Below are positions 41,692 to 51,145 of a DNA stretch of 57,202 nt, in pieces. Both the position numbers and the translations under genes were made by a program. Location: the NCBI GenBank assembly GCA_002391235.1, contig DGRX01000030.1, positions 1-57,202 of the forward strand. Direction: 5' to 3'. The notes under the pieces are model-generated. The model made no database searches, was not told the origin of the DNA, and saw only the letters and a program-made list of their open reading frames with translations. Within the stretch, counting starts at the first letter, position 1; each line of letters begins with the position of its first letter. This stretch comes from Treponema sp. UBA4377 (GTDB taxonomy: Bacteria > Spirochaetota > Spirochaetia > Treponematales > Treponemataceae).

Positions 41692-43017
41692 CTACTCTTC
41701 TTCGGAAGACGCGTTTTCAAATTTTGTGTAAGACGGAAGGTATGTCAGCTGAACGTCGCCGGTCGCGCCGTTTCGCTGCTTGGCAACGATTAGCTTGGCT
41801 TCCTGCGCGGGCTCTTCGCCCTTAAGACGCTCGCGGTGCAAGAACATGACGACGTCGGCGTCCTGTTCGATAGAGCCTGAACCGCGCAGCTGCGCCAAGT
41901 TTGGCTCGTTTCCTTCGGCGTCTCGCGCGACTTGGCACAAGGCGACAATCGGGATTCCCAATTCGCGGGCCAAAGCCTTGAGGGATTTGGAAACTTCGCT
42001 TTGGGCTTCGTAAACAGGCGCGTTGCGGTTTTCTATTTGGATCAAGCCGATGTAGTCGATGAAGATAATCTTTACGCCCCGCTCCACGACAAGGCGCCTG
42101 GCCAGAGCGCGCAAGTCCAAGAGCAGCATGTTGGGCTGGTCAACGATGTAAAGGGGCGCCTTGAATATGCGGCCCGCGGCGTCCTGCAATTTTTGAAAGT
42201 CGCTCATGCTAAGCATGCCGGTGCGCAGCTTTTGGCCGGGCACTCTTGACTCTTGGCTTAAAAGGCGCTGGCCTATCATTCGGTAAGACATTTCCAAAGA
42301 GAAAAAGCCGCATGGGATTTGCTTTACGACCGAAATGTATTGCATCATCGACAGCGCCATCGCGGTTTTTCCGATTGAAGGGCGCGCGCCAAGGATAATC
42401 AATTCTTCGTTTTGAAAGCCGCTTGTCATTGTGTCAAGCTTTCCGATGCCGCAGGGAATGCCAGTAAAGGCCTCTTTTCTGTTGTAGCGGTCTTCGATCA
42501 AAGTCAAAGTTTCGCCGATAAGCTTCGCGGCTTCGTGGACTTCAACCCTTTCGTTTCTTTCGGTCAGGCTGAAAATCTTTTTTTCGGCCTCTTCCAAAAT
42601 AAGGCGGCTGTCTCGGCTTTTGTCAAAGCTTGTTGACTTTACCTCTTCGGACATTTTTATCAAGTCGCGCCTTATCGCCATGTCCAAAACGATTTGCGCG
42701 TAATATTCGATGTTGGCGCTGGTGGGAACGGTGTCCGACAAGGCCGCGATGTAGGCCGCCCCGCCCGCCTCTTGCAGCTTGTTTGTTTTTGTAAGCTCGT
42801 TGATCAGCGTCAAAACGTCTCCGCGGGCGTTTTGGCTAAAAAGGGAAACTATGGCTTCGTAAATGACTTGGTTTTGGTAGGAGTAGAATCTGTCGCTTTG
42901 AAGCATTGAAATGACGTTGCTTACAGAGCCCCAGTCCAAGAGCATGGCGCCCAAAACGGCTTGCTCGGCCTCCAAATTGTGAGGCGGAACCTTGTCCTTT
43001 AATCCTTGGTATTCCAC
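41692..43017 (-). CDS. dnaB: Replicative DNA helicase DnaB
   Basis: Hexameric fork helicase of 441 residues. N-terminal helical domain (HNLEAEQAVLGAMLLD), Walker A in ILGARPSIGKTAMALSM near residue 212, Walker B IIFIDYIGLIQI, DnaB motif LCQVARDAEGNEPNLAQLRG (split LCQVARDAEG and NLAQLRGSGSIEQDADVVMF). The start is GTG at 43017 with GGGGGA in front. It lies behind the ribosomal-protein operon, beyond a hairpin, so it may be transcribed partly by read-through. Confidence 0.96.
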   Translation of the reverse strand: MEYQGLKDKVPPHNLEAEQAVLGAMLLDWGSVSNVISMLQSDRFYSYQNQVIYEAIVSLFSQNARGDVLTLINELTKTNKLQEAGGAAYIAALSDTVPTSANIEYYAQIVLDMAIRRDLIKMSEEVKSTSFDKSRDSRLILEEAEKKIFSLTERNERVEVHEAAKLIGETLTLIEDRYNRKEAFTGIPCGIGKLDTMTSGFQNEELIILGARPSIGKTAMALSMMQYISVVKQIPCGFFSLEMSYRMIGQRLLSQESRVPGQKLRTGMLSMSDFQKLQDAAGRIFKAPLYIVDQPNMLLLDLRALARRLVVERGVKIIFIDYIGLIQIENRNAPVYEAQSEVSKSLKALARELGIPIVALCQVARDAEGNEPNLAQLRGSGSIEQDADVVMFLHRERLKGEEPAQEAKLIVAKQRNGATGDVQLTYLPSYTKFENASSEEE

Positions 43018-43092
43018 AGATTTTCCCCCTTTTATCTACGTGTTTTCAACAAATTATCAACAATGCGGACTTAGCCTTTAAAGACGACAAAA

Positions 43093-43124
43093 GCGACAGA
43101 CTTGACCTAAGTCAAATCCGTCGC
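43093..43124 (-). terminator. Terminator or attenuator between rplI and dnaB
   Basis: The minus strand forms a 14-bp stem with two G-T pairs (gcgacggatttgac, loop ttag, gtcaagtctgtcgc), followed by tttt. It separates the rpsF-ssb-rpsR-rplI transcript from dnaB. Confidence 0.75.
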
Positions 43125-43166
43125 TTGTCGCAACGCAAACAATCGCCGTTTTACGCGGCGAAAATT

Positions 43167-43733
43167 TTAGTTGGCGCTAGGAGCGTCGGCCTCCGCCTTT
43201 TCTTCGGCAGGAGCTTCCGTTTTTTCGGCAGTCTCAGCCTTTTTTTCGGTGCGAGGCTTTCTCTCTGGCTCTTTTTTGCTTTCGTCAACCTGTCCCTTGA
43301 CTTCAAGGTGAACCTCGGCGACGGCGTTTTCATAAAGCTTGACGCTGATCTTGTAAGCGCCAGTCTGCTTGATGGCGTTGCCGGGAATCTCTACGCGCTT
43401 GCGCTCAAACTCAAAGCCTTCTTTGGCAAGCAACTCGATTACAGTCTGGGCGCTGACGGCTCCATAGAGCTTTCCGCCGGCGCTGGCGGGAACTGTGACA
43501 GAAAGCGCCAAGGCTTCCAACTTTTCTTTGTCGCTCTTGGCAGCCTCGCGCTTGGCGGCCTTGCGGGCCTCGATCTCAGCCTTGCGGCCTTCGAAGATGG
43601 CGACTACTTCCGGAGTGTACGGAAGGGCCAAGCTGCGCGGGAACAAAAAGTTGCGGGCGTATCCGTCGGCTACGATTTTTACGTCGCCTTCCTCGCCCAA
43701 GTGGTTTACGTCTTTGTTAAGAATTACTTTCAT
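43167..43733 (-). CDS. rplI: 50S ribosomal protein L9, C-terminally extended
   Basis: bL9 with the N-terminal rRNA-binding domain intact (MKVILNKDVNHLGEEGDVKI, GYARNFLFPRSLA), the long connecting helix and the C-terminal domain ending at LEVKGQ. After that about 35 residues of Glu/Lys/Ala/Pro-rich low complexity follow (EKKAETAEKTEAPAEEKAEA), so the protein has 188 residues instead of about 150. The tail looks disordered. AGGAG precedes the ATG. Confidence 0.95.
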   Translation of the reverse strand: MKVILNKDVNHLGEEGDVKIVADGYARNFLFPRSLALPYTPEVVAIFEGRKAEIEARKAAKREAAKSDKEKLEALALSVTVPASAGGKLYGAVSAQTVIELLAKEGFEFERKRVEIPGNAIKQTGAYKISVKLYENAVAEVHLEVKGQVDESKKEPERKPRTEKKAETAEKTEAPAEEKAEADAPSAN

Positions 43734-43755
43734 TTCCTATGCTCCTCGTAAAAAA

Positions 43756-44088
43756 TTAGTCCGCTACGAACGGAAGCAAGCAGATGTTGCGGGCGCGCTT
43801 GATCGCGTTGGCAAGCTCTCTCTGGTGCTTGGCGCAAGTTCCTGTTATGCGGCGAGGAAGAATCTTGCCGCGCTCAGTTGTGTAGCGGCGCAAGCCGTCG
43901 GCGTCCTTGTAGTCAATCTTTGTCTTGTTAGAGCAAAAGCGGCAAACTTTCTTGTGGAAAGCGAACTTGCCCTTGGCTCCGCGTCCGCGTCCTTCGCCGT
44001 CGCGTCCGGCTTCGGCGAGGTTCTTTTCATTTACGAGAGACGCGTCGGCGTCTTTATTTTCTACAGGTTCTACTGTCTGGTCTGACAT
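43756..44088 (-). CDS. rpsR: 30S ribosomal protein S18, N-terminally extended
   Basis: bS18: KVCRFCSNKTKIDYKD, then LRRYTTERGKILPRRITGTC and HQRELANAIKRARNICLLPF are complete. The first 40 residues are an extra, mostly charged and glycine-rich segment (AEAGRDGEGRGRGAKGKFAF); usual S18 has 75-80 residues, this one 110. The CxxC-like pair in the N-terminal part may bind zinc. Operon position between ssb and rplI. Confidence 0.95.
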   Translation of the reverse strand: MSDQTVEPVENKDADASLVNEKNLAEAGRDGEGRGRGAKGKFAFHKKVCRFCSNKTKIDYKDADGLRRYTTERGKILPRRITGTCAKHQRELANAIKRARNICLLPFVAD

Positions 44089-44105
44089 AATTTACTCCTA
44101 TAATA

Positions 44106-44591
44106 TTAGAATGGAATGTCTTCCGGGAAACCGCCGTCATCCGCTGGATAGGGGGCGTCGTTGTCAGGATAGCTTTGGGCGGGCTGCTGAGGCCTCGGCT
44201 GGAATCTGGGCGAACCACCTAAATCGGAGCCGTTTGAGGCTCCATCGCCTTTTCCGCCAAGGAGCTGAACGTTGTTCGCGACAATGTTCACTCTGCTGTT
44301 TGTCTTTCCGTCCTTTTCCCAACGGTCCTGCCTAAGATAGCCTTCGATGGCAATCTGCTTGCCCTTTAACAGATAAGGCTTAAGGTTTTCCGCGGTTTTA
44401 CCCCAAATGGTAATGTCGAAATAGCTGACTTCATCGCTCCAAGAGCCGTCGGCGCCTCTGCGGCTGCGGTTAACGGCTATGCTGACATTCGCGCGGGCCG
44501 TCCCGTTCGGCAAATAAGCGAACGAACGCTCGTCCGAGCCCAAATCGCGGGTTAGTCTTCCGATAAGAACAACGTGATTCAAGTCTGTCAT
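44106..44591 (-). CDS. ssb: Single-stranded DNA-binding protein
   Basis: OB-fold SSB of 161 residues: LNHVVLIGRLTRDLGSDERS at the start, FDITIWGKTAENLKPYLLKG and IEGYLRQDRWEKDGKTNSRV. A flexible Gly/Pro/Gln-rich linker leads to the acidic tip DDGGFPEDIPF, the docking peptide for partner proteins. GGAGG precedes the ATG at 44591. Second gene of the rpsF operon. Confidence 0.96.
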   Translation of the reverse strand: MTDLNHVVLIGRLTRDLGSDERSFAYLPNGTARANVSIAVNRSRRGADGSWSDEVSYFDITIWGKTAENLKPYLLKGKQIAIEGYLRQDRWEKDGKTNSRVNIVANNVQLLGGKGDGASNGSDLGGSPRFQPRPQQPAQSYPDNDAPYPADDGGFPEDIPF

Positions 44592-44617
44592 GCAAGCCCT
44601 CCTGGATTTTTTGAAAT

Positions 44618-44899
44618 TTACTCTTCGATAAGAACGAACATGTGCTTAAGCAAGTCGTTGTTAAGCTTGAACTGAGCCGCAATTTCGGCGATCTTGCCGG
44701 GGTTTGCGTTTACGTTCATCAAAACAAAGCGGCCTTTCTTTTGCTTTTTGATTTCGTAGGTCAAATCGCGGTCGCCAAAGGGCTCTTCCTTTGCGATTTC
44801 CGCTCCAAACTGAGAAAGGACTTGGCGAACTGTCTCCAATCCCTTCTTGGACCGATCTTCGTCTAACGGAAAGATGGTCATAAGTTCATACTTTCTCAT
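44618..44899 (-). CDS. rpsF: 30S ribosomal protein S6
   Basis: bS6 of 93 residues: RKYELMTIFPLDEDRSKKGL, FGDRDLTYEIKKQKKGRFVL and the final ALI-type segment LLKHMFVLIEE. First gene of rpsF-ssb-rpsR-rplI; AAGGAG precedes the ATG. Confidence 0.96.
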   Translation of the reverse strand: MRKYELMTIFPLDEDRSKKGLETVRQVLSQFGAEIAKEEPFGDRDLTYEIKKQKKGRFVLMNVNANPGKIAEIAAQFKLNNDLLKHMFVLIEE

Positions 44900-45008
44900 A
44901 AAAACTCCTTATGGTCTTTATAGGCGCGTCTGCGCCCGGAAACTGCTAACGGCAGCTTCAAGGTGGTGATGTTCAAACAGAATATCAAAAAAAAAGCCTC
45001 TTTGTCAA
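44900..45008 (-). promoter_or_regulatory. rpsF promoter and structured leader, possible S6:S18 site
   Basis: On the minus strand TTGACA (45008-45003), an 18-base spacer and TATTCT (44984-44979) form the promoter. The leader of about 70-75 nt has two small hairpins, ctgccgttagcag and gggcgcagacgcgcc, with CCG in exposed positions, before AAGGAG. Many bacteria carry a CCG-containing mRNA leader here that binds the S6:S18 pair; whether this is one cannot be settled by eye. The -35 box faces that of the divergent ankyrin gene. Confidence 0.45.
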
Positions 45009-45054
45009 GTATTGACAAAAGAAAATTTGCCGATATATTATATAGGTATAAATT

Positions 45055-46503
45055 ATGAAAAAACGATTCGCCGCGACGCTTTTAATTATGGCCGTTTTTA
45101 TGGCCGCTCCTTTTTTTGCGGAATCAAAAGCTCAAAAAATCGAGTCTTTGGTTCAAGAAGGAAGCGTAAAAAAAATCAAGAAAATGCTAATAAACAACCA
45201 GTCTTTGGCCAACGCCTCTTATGGCGAAGGAAAGGACTCGCTTTTAATTGTCGCCTTGAAAAGCCAAAGGGATTACAGCGTCATAAAGCTTTTGCTTGAC
45301 GCCGGAGTGAACCCCAAAAAGCAAAACGCCGACGGCGACAACGCGATCGGCTACGCGGCCAAATGCGGGGCGGACTCAAAGATTTTGGACGAGTTGATTT
45401 CCTACGACACCGTTCTTCCCTTCCAGCGAAAGAGCCGCATTTTGCAGAAAAACAAGGATGGCATGAGCGCGCTTGACTACGCGGCGCAAGGCCAGAGACA
45501 AGATCAAATAAGCGTTATAAACCATTATTTGGGAATCGTGGACAAGGCTGCCGAAGAGCCTGTCGTTGATAGCGCCGCGCTTTCTGAGCCGGAGCCAGAG
45601 CCTGAGCCGGAACCAGAGCCCGCTCCGCAAGAGCCAGTAACGCCAGCCCCTCCAGCGACGCCTGAGCCCGCCGTTGTGGCCGTCGCTCCGATTGTTGCCG
45701 CGGAAGCCGAGCCGGAACCAGAGCCCGCTCCGCAAGAGACGGAAACGCTTGCGCCGGAAAACAGCGAGGCCCTGCAAAAAGCCGCCGCCGAAGCCGCCGC
45801 CAAGGCCAAAAAGCCAAACAGGCGAGTTTATCTTTTTGAAGGAATCGCGGCCTTTGACACCTACAGCGCGGCTTCCGCAAAAAAACGCGACTTGATAGCC
45901 GAGCCAAACAAGGCCGACTCAAACGGAAGAACCCTTTTGCAAAAGGCGGCCTCCCAAGACGACTTGGACATGATAAGCATTTTAAAAGAGTCCAAGGCCG
46001 ACTTTAACTTGGCCGACCGCGAGGGCTACACTCCCCTTATGTACGCCGCCCGCTTTGCCAAAAAGCCTGAGACTGTGGCTCTGCTTTTGTCTTTTGGAGC
46101 GGACGTAAAATTGAGAAACCGCTTTGGGCTTAGCGCGTTGGAAATCGCCGCGGCCGACAACAAGAACCCTCAAATCATTGAATCCCTTTTGGCAAAGTCT
46201 CCAAAGCTTGACGCGAAAAAAGCTTTTGTGGCCGCTGTCGGAATAGGACGCTCGAACGAAACAATACAAAAATTCCTTGACGCCGGAATGACCGCCAACG
46301 AAATCTACAAGGGAAAGAGCCTTTTGATGTACGCCGCCGAAAGCAACAGCCACACCGACTGCATAAAATTCCTTTTGGAAAAAGGCGCCGACAAGACGAT
46401 GCTTTCCAGCGACTGGAAGGACGCCTACTACTTTGCCTCGCAAAACCCCAGCCTGCCCCACAACGACGTTTACTGGTCGCTTAACAACGCGGAGAAAAAC
46501 TGA
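45055..46503 (+). CDS. Exported ankyrin-repeat protein with Pro-Glu linker
   Basis: A 482-residue protein with signal peptide (FAATLLIMAVFMAAPFFA, cleavage near ESKA). Residues 30-150 and 280-475 hold ankyrin repeats (SVIKLLLDAGVNPKKQNADG, GYTPLMYAARFAKKPETVAL, SLLMYAAESNSHTDCIKFLL). Between them is a linker of about 70 residues very rich in Pro and Glu, with a duplicated block. It is probably periplasmic and protein-binding. Promoter TTGACA (45012-45017), 16 bases, TATATT; the leader is only about 10 bases with a weak AGG. It ends as TGATG with rsmD. Confidence 0.85.
   Translation: MKKRFAATLLIMAVFMAAPFFAESKAQKIESLVQEGSVKKIKKMLINNQSLANASYGEGKDSLLIVALKSQRDYSVIKLLLDAGVNPKKQNADGDNAIGYAAKCGADSKILDELISYDTVLPFQRKSRILQKNKDGMSALDYAAQGQRQDQISVINHYLGIVDKAAEEPVVDSAALSEPEPEPEPEPEPAPQEPVTPAPPATPEPAVVAVAPIVAAEAEPEPEPAPQETETLAPENSEALQKAAAEAAAKAKKPNRRVYLFEGIAAFDTYSAASAKKRDLIAEPNKADSNGRTLLQKAASQDDLDMISILKESKADFNLADREGYTPLMYAARFAKKPETVALLLSFGADVKLRNRFGLSALEIAAADNKNPQIIESLLAKSPKLDAKKAFVAAVGIGRSNETIQKFLDAGMTANEIYKGKSLLMYAAESNSHTDCIKFLLEKGADKTMLSSDWKDAYYFASQNPSLPHNDVYWSLNNAEKN
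45604..45738 (+). repeat. Perfect 30-bp direct repeat in Pro-Glu linker
   Basis: The block starting gagccggaaccagagcccgc occurs at 45604-45633 and again at 45709-45738, identical over 30 bases and 105 bases apart, in frame. It encodes the EPEPEPAPQE-type stretch. Such a pair can recombine and change linker length by 35 residues. Confidence 0.8.
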
Positions 46504-47045
46504 TGCGAATAACGGGCGGCCAACTTAAAGGAAGAATCATTAAATGCCCCGACGGAGTGATCCGCCCGGCCATGGACAGAATGCGCGAAAGCGTGTTCGC
46601 GATTCTCGGAGACCTTAGCGGAAAAAGCTGGCTGGACCTTTTTAGCGGATCGGGAACGATAGCGATTGAGGCCGTCTCTCGCGGAGCCGAGCGCGTTGAG
46701 CTATGCGAAAAAGACCGCCTTAAAATAAAGACAGTCTTGGACAATGTTTCGATTACAGAAAAAGAAATGGGCGTTAAGATAAAGTGCCGCTTTATGGCGG
46801 TCGAGCTTTTTGTAAAGCGCTGCAAGAGCCAGTATGACTACATATTCTTTGACCCGCCCTTCCCCTACAAATTCCACGAACAGCTTATCGCCGAAGCGGC
46901 CAAAAGAAATTTGCTTTTGCCAGGCGGCTCCATTATGGTGCACCGGCCCGAAGAGCATTTTATGCCCGACGCGATAGAAAACCTTGTCCGCTACGACCAG
47001 CGCGTTTACGGCCGCAGCATCGTTGACTTTTACAAACTCTCTTAG
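46503..47045 (+). CDS. rsmD: 16S rRNA (guanine966-N2)-methyltransferase RsmD
   Basis: SAM-dependent methyltransferase of 180 residues: MRITGGQLKGRIIKCP start, RPAMDRMRESVFAIL, SAM loop WLDLFSGSGTIAIEAVSRGA and the catalytic DPPF (YIFFDPPFPYK). The length is normal. Translationally coupled to the ankyrin gene by a TGATG overlap. Its stop overlaps the stop of the convergent acyl-CoA synthetase by 4 bases. Confidence 0.95.
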   Translation: MRITGGQLKGRIIKCPDGVIRPAMDRMRESVFAILGDLSGKSWLDLFSGSGTIAIEAVSRGAERVELCEKDRLKIKTVLDNVSITEKEMGVKIKCRFMAVELFVKRCKSQYDYIFFDPPFPYKFHEQLIAEAAKRNLLLPGGSIMVHRPEEHFMPDAIENLVRYDQRVYGRSIVDFYKLS

Positions 47046-49030
47046 CTTTTATAAAAGAGGGAGCGGATCTCTCGCGCGTAAATCTTTTCGATTTGGTGGC
47101 GCATGACTATTTGCTTTCCGTTGATTTCTTTTCCAATCTTAAAGCTTTCCGGCAAAAGAACGAATTTGGCCACGCGCTCGCATGTCCTAAAGCCGTTTTT
47201 GCCGTCAACCAAATTGTCGATTTCGCCGCGAATCAAGTTGTAGATTTCGCTGGCGTTCAAGAGGCTTTCGTATGTGTCGTAGTAAACGCGGTTTTCGGCC
47301 GCGTAGCTTGTTATCGCGTCTTTGTATGGAACGATGAGAGCCGCGATGTACTTTTTGTCCTGGCCGACGACGACGGCTGACTCGACGAACTTTGAGCGGC
47401 AAATGGCGTTTTCGATTATTTGCGGCTCGATGTTCTCTCCGCCGAGCAATACGATTGTGTCCTTGGCGCGGCCGGCGATTGTTACTTCGTTTTTGGGAGA
47501 AAGAATCGCGTAGTCGCCGGTGTTAATCCAACCGTCCTTGTCAATCGCCTTTTGCGTAAGGTCGGGCCGGCGGTAGTAGCCTTTCATGACTTGGCGGCCT
47601 TTGGCAAAGAGAATGCCTTTTTTGCCGGGCTTTAAGGGTTCGCCGCTTAAGGGAACGCCGTCCTTTTGCGCGACGACTTTAAGCTGGGCGCTTGGAAAAA
47701 CCTTTCCGACGCAGCCGGCCCTAAGGCGGCGCGGGTTTCCAAGCGCAAGGAAAGGCGCGGTCTCGGTCATGCCGTAGCAGTCAAGCAAGGGAACGCGGAT
47801 TGAATAAAAGAAAGAGCTTGTGTCGCGCTGCATAGAGCCGCCGCCGCATATCGCTCCTGTAACGCGCTTTCCCAAAAGCTTTTTAAATCGCTTGAAGCAA
47901 ATCAAAAAGCACAAAAGCTGGGGCGGCGACAAAAGGATAAGCGGAATAAGGCCCTTTATGTGGTCAAGAAAGCGCGCCCGCTTTGAATAGCGGCAGACAA
48001 GGCCCATAAAGCGCTGGTATGCCCAGCCCCAAGCCAAGCCAACAGTCATCGAAAAATTAAAGAGCGCCTGGGGAAAGCCGCCCCGCTTTTTTATCGAACG
48101 GTAGCAGCTTTGGACAAAGGCGTCCCACAAGCGCGGAACGCCGACAATCCATTGCGGGTTGATTTCCTTTATGTCTTCGCTCATTATTGTGATCGCGGGT
48201 TTGGAATAAGCTATGCCGCTTTTGAGCGCGATTATGCAGTAAAGGTAGGCGCGCTCCATTATGTGCCATATCGGGAGGACAGAAAGCCACATGTCGCCTT
48301 CGCGCGCGGTTACAAGAACGTCCTTTATGACTTCGCACTGGGCGATGATGTTGTCGTGGGTTATCATTACGCCTTTGGGAGTTCCTGTCGTTCCCGAAGT
48401 GAAAATGATTGTGGCCACGTCGTTGCCCTCGGTTTTTTCCATCTCGGCTTCGATTTGAGAGCGCTGCTCGTCCGTTGCGCGCCTTGCCATGTCTTCCAAG
48501 TCGATGAATTTGTGGACGCGGATGCCGGCCATCGCCGCGCGTTCCATCGTAAGCTCTCCGGGAGTCTCAAAAAGAATCACGTCCTTAAGTTCGGGAACTT
48601 CCTCGATTTTTTCCAAGACCTTGTTAAGCTGGCGCTCGTTTTCAAAAAAGGCGGCGCGGCAGTTTGTGAAGCTTAAGATGAAGCGGATTTCGGTTCCCAT
48701 CGAGTCGCAGCCGCGCGGAACGTCTGCCGCTCCCAAGGCCAAAAGGGCAAAGTCTGTCAAAAGCCATTCGCGCCTGTTGTCGCTTATTAGGCCCACCAAG
48801 TCGCCGCGGCGAACGCCAAACTCGCGCAAAACGACGGCCAAGTCCAAGACGCGGCGGTAAACCAATTGGTAGTCGTGCGACTCAAATTTTCCAAGCTCGT
48901 TTTTAAAGGATTGAAGCGTTACGGAAGGACATTCGGCCGCGCGCTTTTTTAGCAAGAGCGCCAAATTCTTGGGCAAAGTTTCCTTGTGAGACAGATGAAG
49001 CATTTCCTTTACTTTGGTCATTTTGCCCAT
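47042..49030 (-). CDS. Long-chain acyl-CoA synthetase (AMP-forming)
   Basis: ANL-family enzyme that activates fatty acids with ATP and CoA. The P-loop-like motif TIIFTSGTTGTPKGVMITHD, YGMTETAPFLALGN, WINTGDYAILSPKNEVTIAG and IVLLGGENIEPQIIENAI are intact. About 662 residues from the ATG at 49030; the open frame to 49087 is rejected because the promoter falls inside it. That promoter is TTGATT, 17 bases, TATAAT (49045-49040), ending 9 bases before the ATG with no Shine-Dalgarno sequence. A second ATG three codons further in is possible. Role: probably use of exogenous host fatty acids, as treponemes depend on them. Confidence 0.92.
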   Translation of the reverse strand: MGKMTKVKEMLHLSHKETLPKNLALLLKKRAAECPSVTLQSFKNELGKFESHDYQLVYRRVLDLAVVLREFGVRRGDLVGLISDNRREWLLTDFALLALGAADVPRGCDSMGTEIRFILSFTNCRAAFFENERQLNKVLEKIEEVPELKDVILFETPGELTMERAAMAGIRVHKFIDLEDMARRATDEQRSQIEAEMEKTEGNDVATIIFTSGTTGTPKGVMITHDNIIAQCEVIKDVLVTAREGDMWLSVLPIWHIMERAYLYCIIALKSGIAYSKPAITIMSEDIKEINPQWIVGVPRLWDAFVQSCYRSIKKRGGFPQALFNFSMTVGLAWGWAYQRFMGLVCRYSKRARFLDHIKGLIPLILLSPPQLLCFLICFKRFKKLLGKRVTGAICGGGSMQRDTSSFFYSIRVPLLDCYGMTETAPFLALGNPRRLRAGCVGKVFPSAQLKVVAQKDGVPLSGEPLKPGKKGILFAKGRQVMKGYYRRPDLTQKAIDKDGWINTGDYAILSPKNEVTIAGRAKDTIVLLGGENIEPQIIENAICRSKFVESAVVVGQDKKYIAALIVPYKDAITSYAAENRVYYDTYESLLNASEIYNLIRGEIDNLVDGKNGFRTCERVAKFVLLPESFKIGKEINGKQIVMRHQIEKIYAREIRSLFYKS

Positions 49031-49117
49031 AATTTTTTTATTATAGGCTAAAATGGCAAGATAATCAAGGGAGCGTTTGAAGGCCATTGCCGCGCGGCAA
49101 AAGTGAAAATCGTCATA

Positions 49118-49163
49118 TTGTGATTACTTTACTTATAGCGCTAAAATCAATGCGCGCTATAAT
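49118..49163 (+). promoter_or_regulatory. Promoter(s) of the amylosucrase-like gene
   Basis: TTGTGA (49118-49123), an 18-base spacer and TAAAAT (49142-49147) form one promoter. A second -10-like TATAAT (49158-49163) ends 7 bases before the ATG at 49171. Both lie close to the start codon and there is no Shine-Dalgarno sequence. Confidence 0.5.
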
Positions 49164-49170
49164 TTTGGCT

Positions 49171-51015
<1,845 letters not shown>

Positions 51016-51087
51016 GCCGCGCCGGCGCTGCGTAAAAAAATTATTTTTTTTTCAAAAAAAGTAAAATTTTTTGGCCAATCGCGCATA

Positions 51088-51136
51088 CCTTATATGCAAG
51101 GAAAACGCGCCGCGTTTTTCAATTTTGCATATAAGG
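51088..51136 (+). promoter_or_regulatory. Hairpin covering the Rpn-gene ribosome binding site
   Basis: A perfect 12-bp inverted repeat, ccttatatgcaa at 51088-51099 and ttgcatataagg at 51125-51136, encloses a second stem gaaaacgcg/cgcgtttttc. The right arm includes the first bases of the Shine-Dalgarno sequence AAGGAG (51133-51138), so folding of an mRNA that starts upstream would hide the ribosome binding site of the gene at 51146. Confidence 0.75.
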
Positions 51137-51145
51137 AGTAAAACC

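Noticed and set aside
43125..43751. Plus-strand frame of 208 codons opposite rplI
   Set aside because: It is entirely antisense to L9, has a TTG-type or weak start and encodes no known fold.
45541..45820. CRISPR-like spacing of the Pro-Glu repeat
   Set aside because: There are only two copies, they are in frame within a gene, and the codon pattern explains them as a protein linker.
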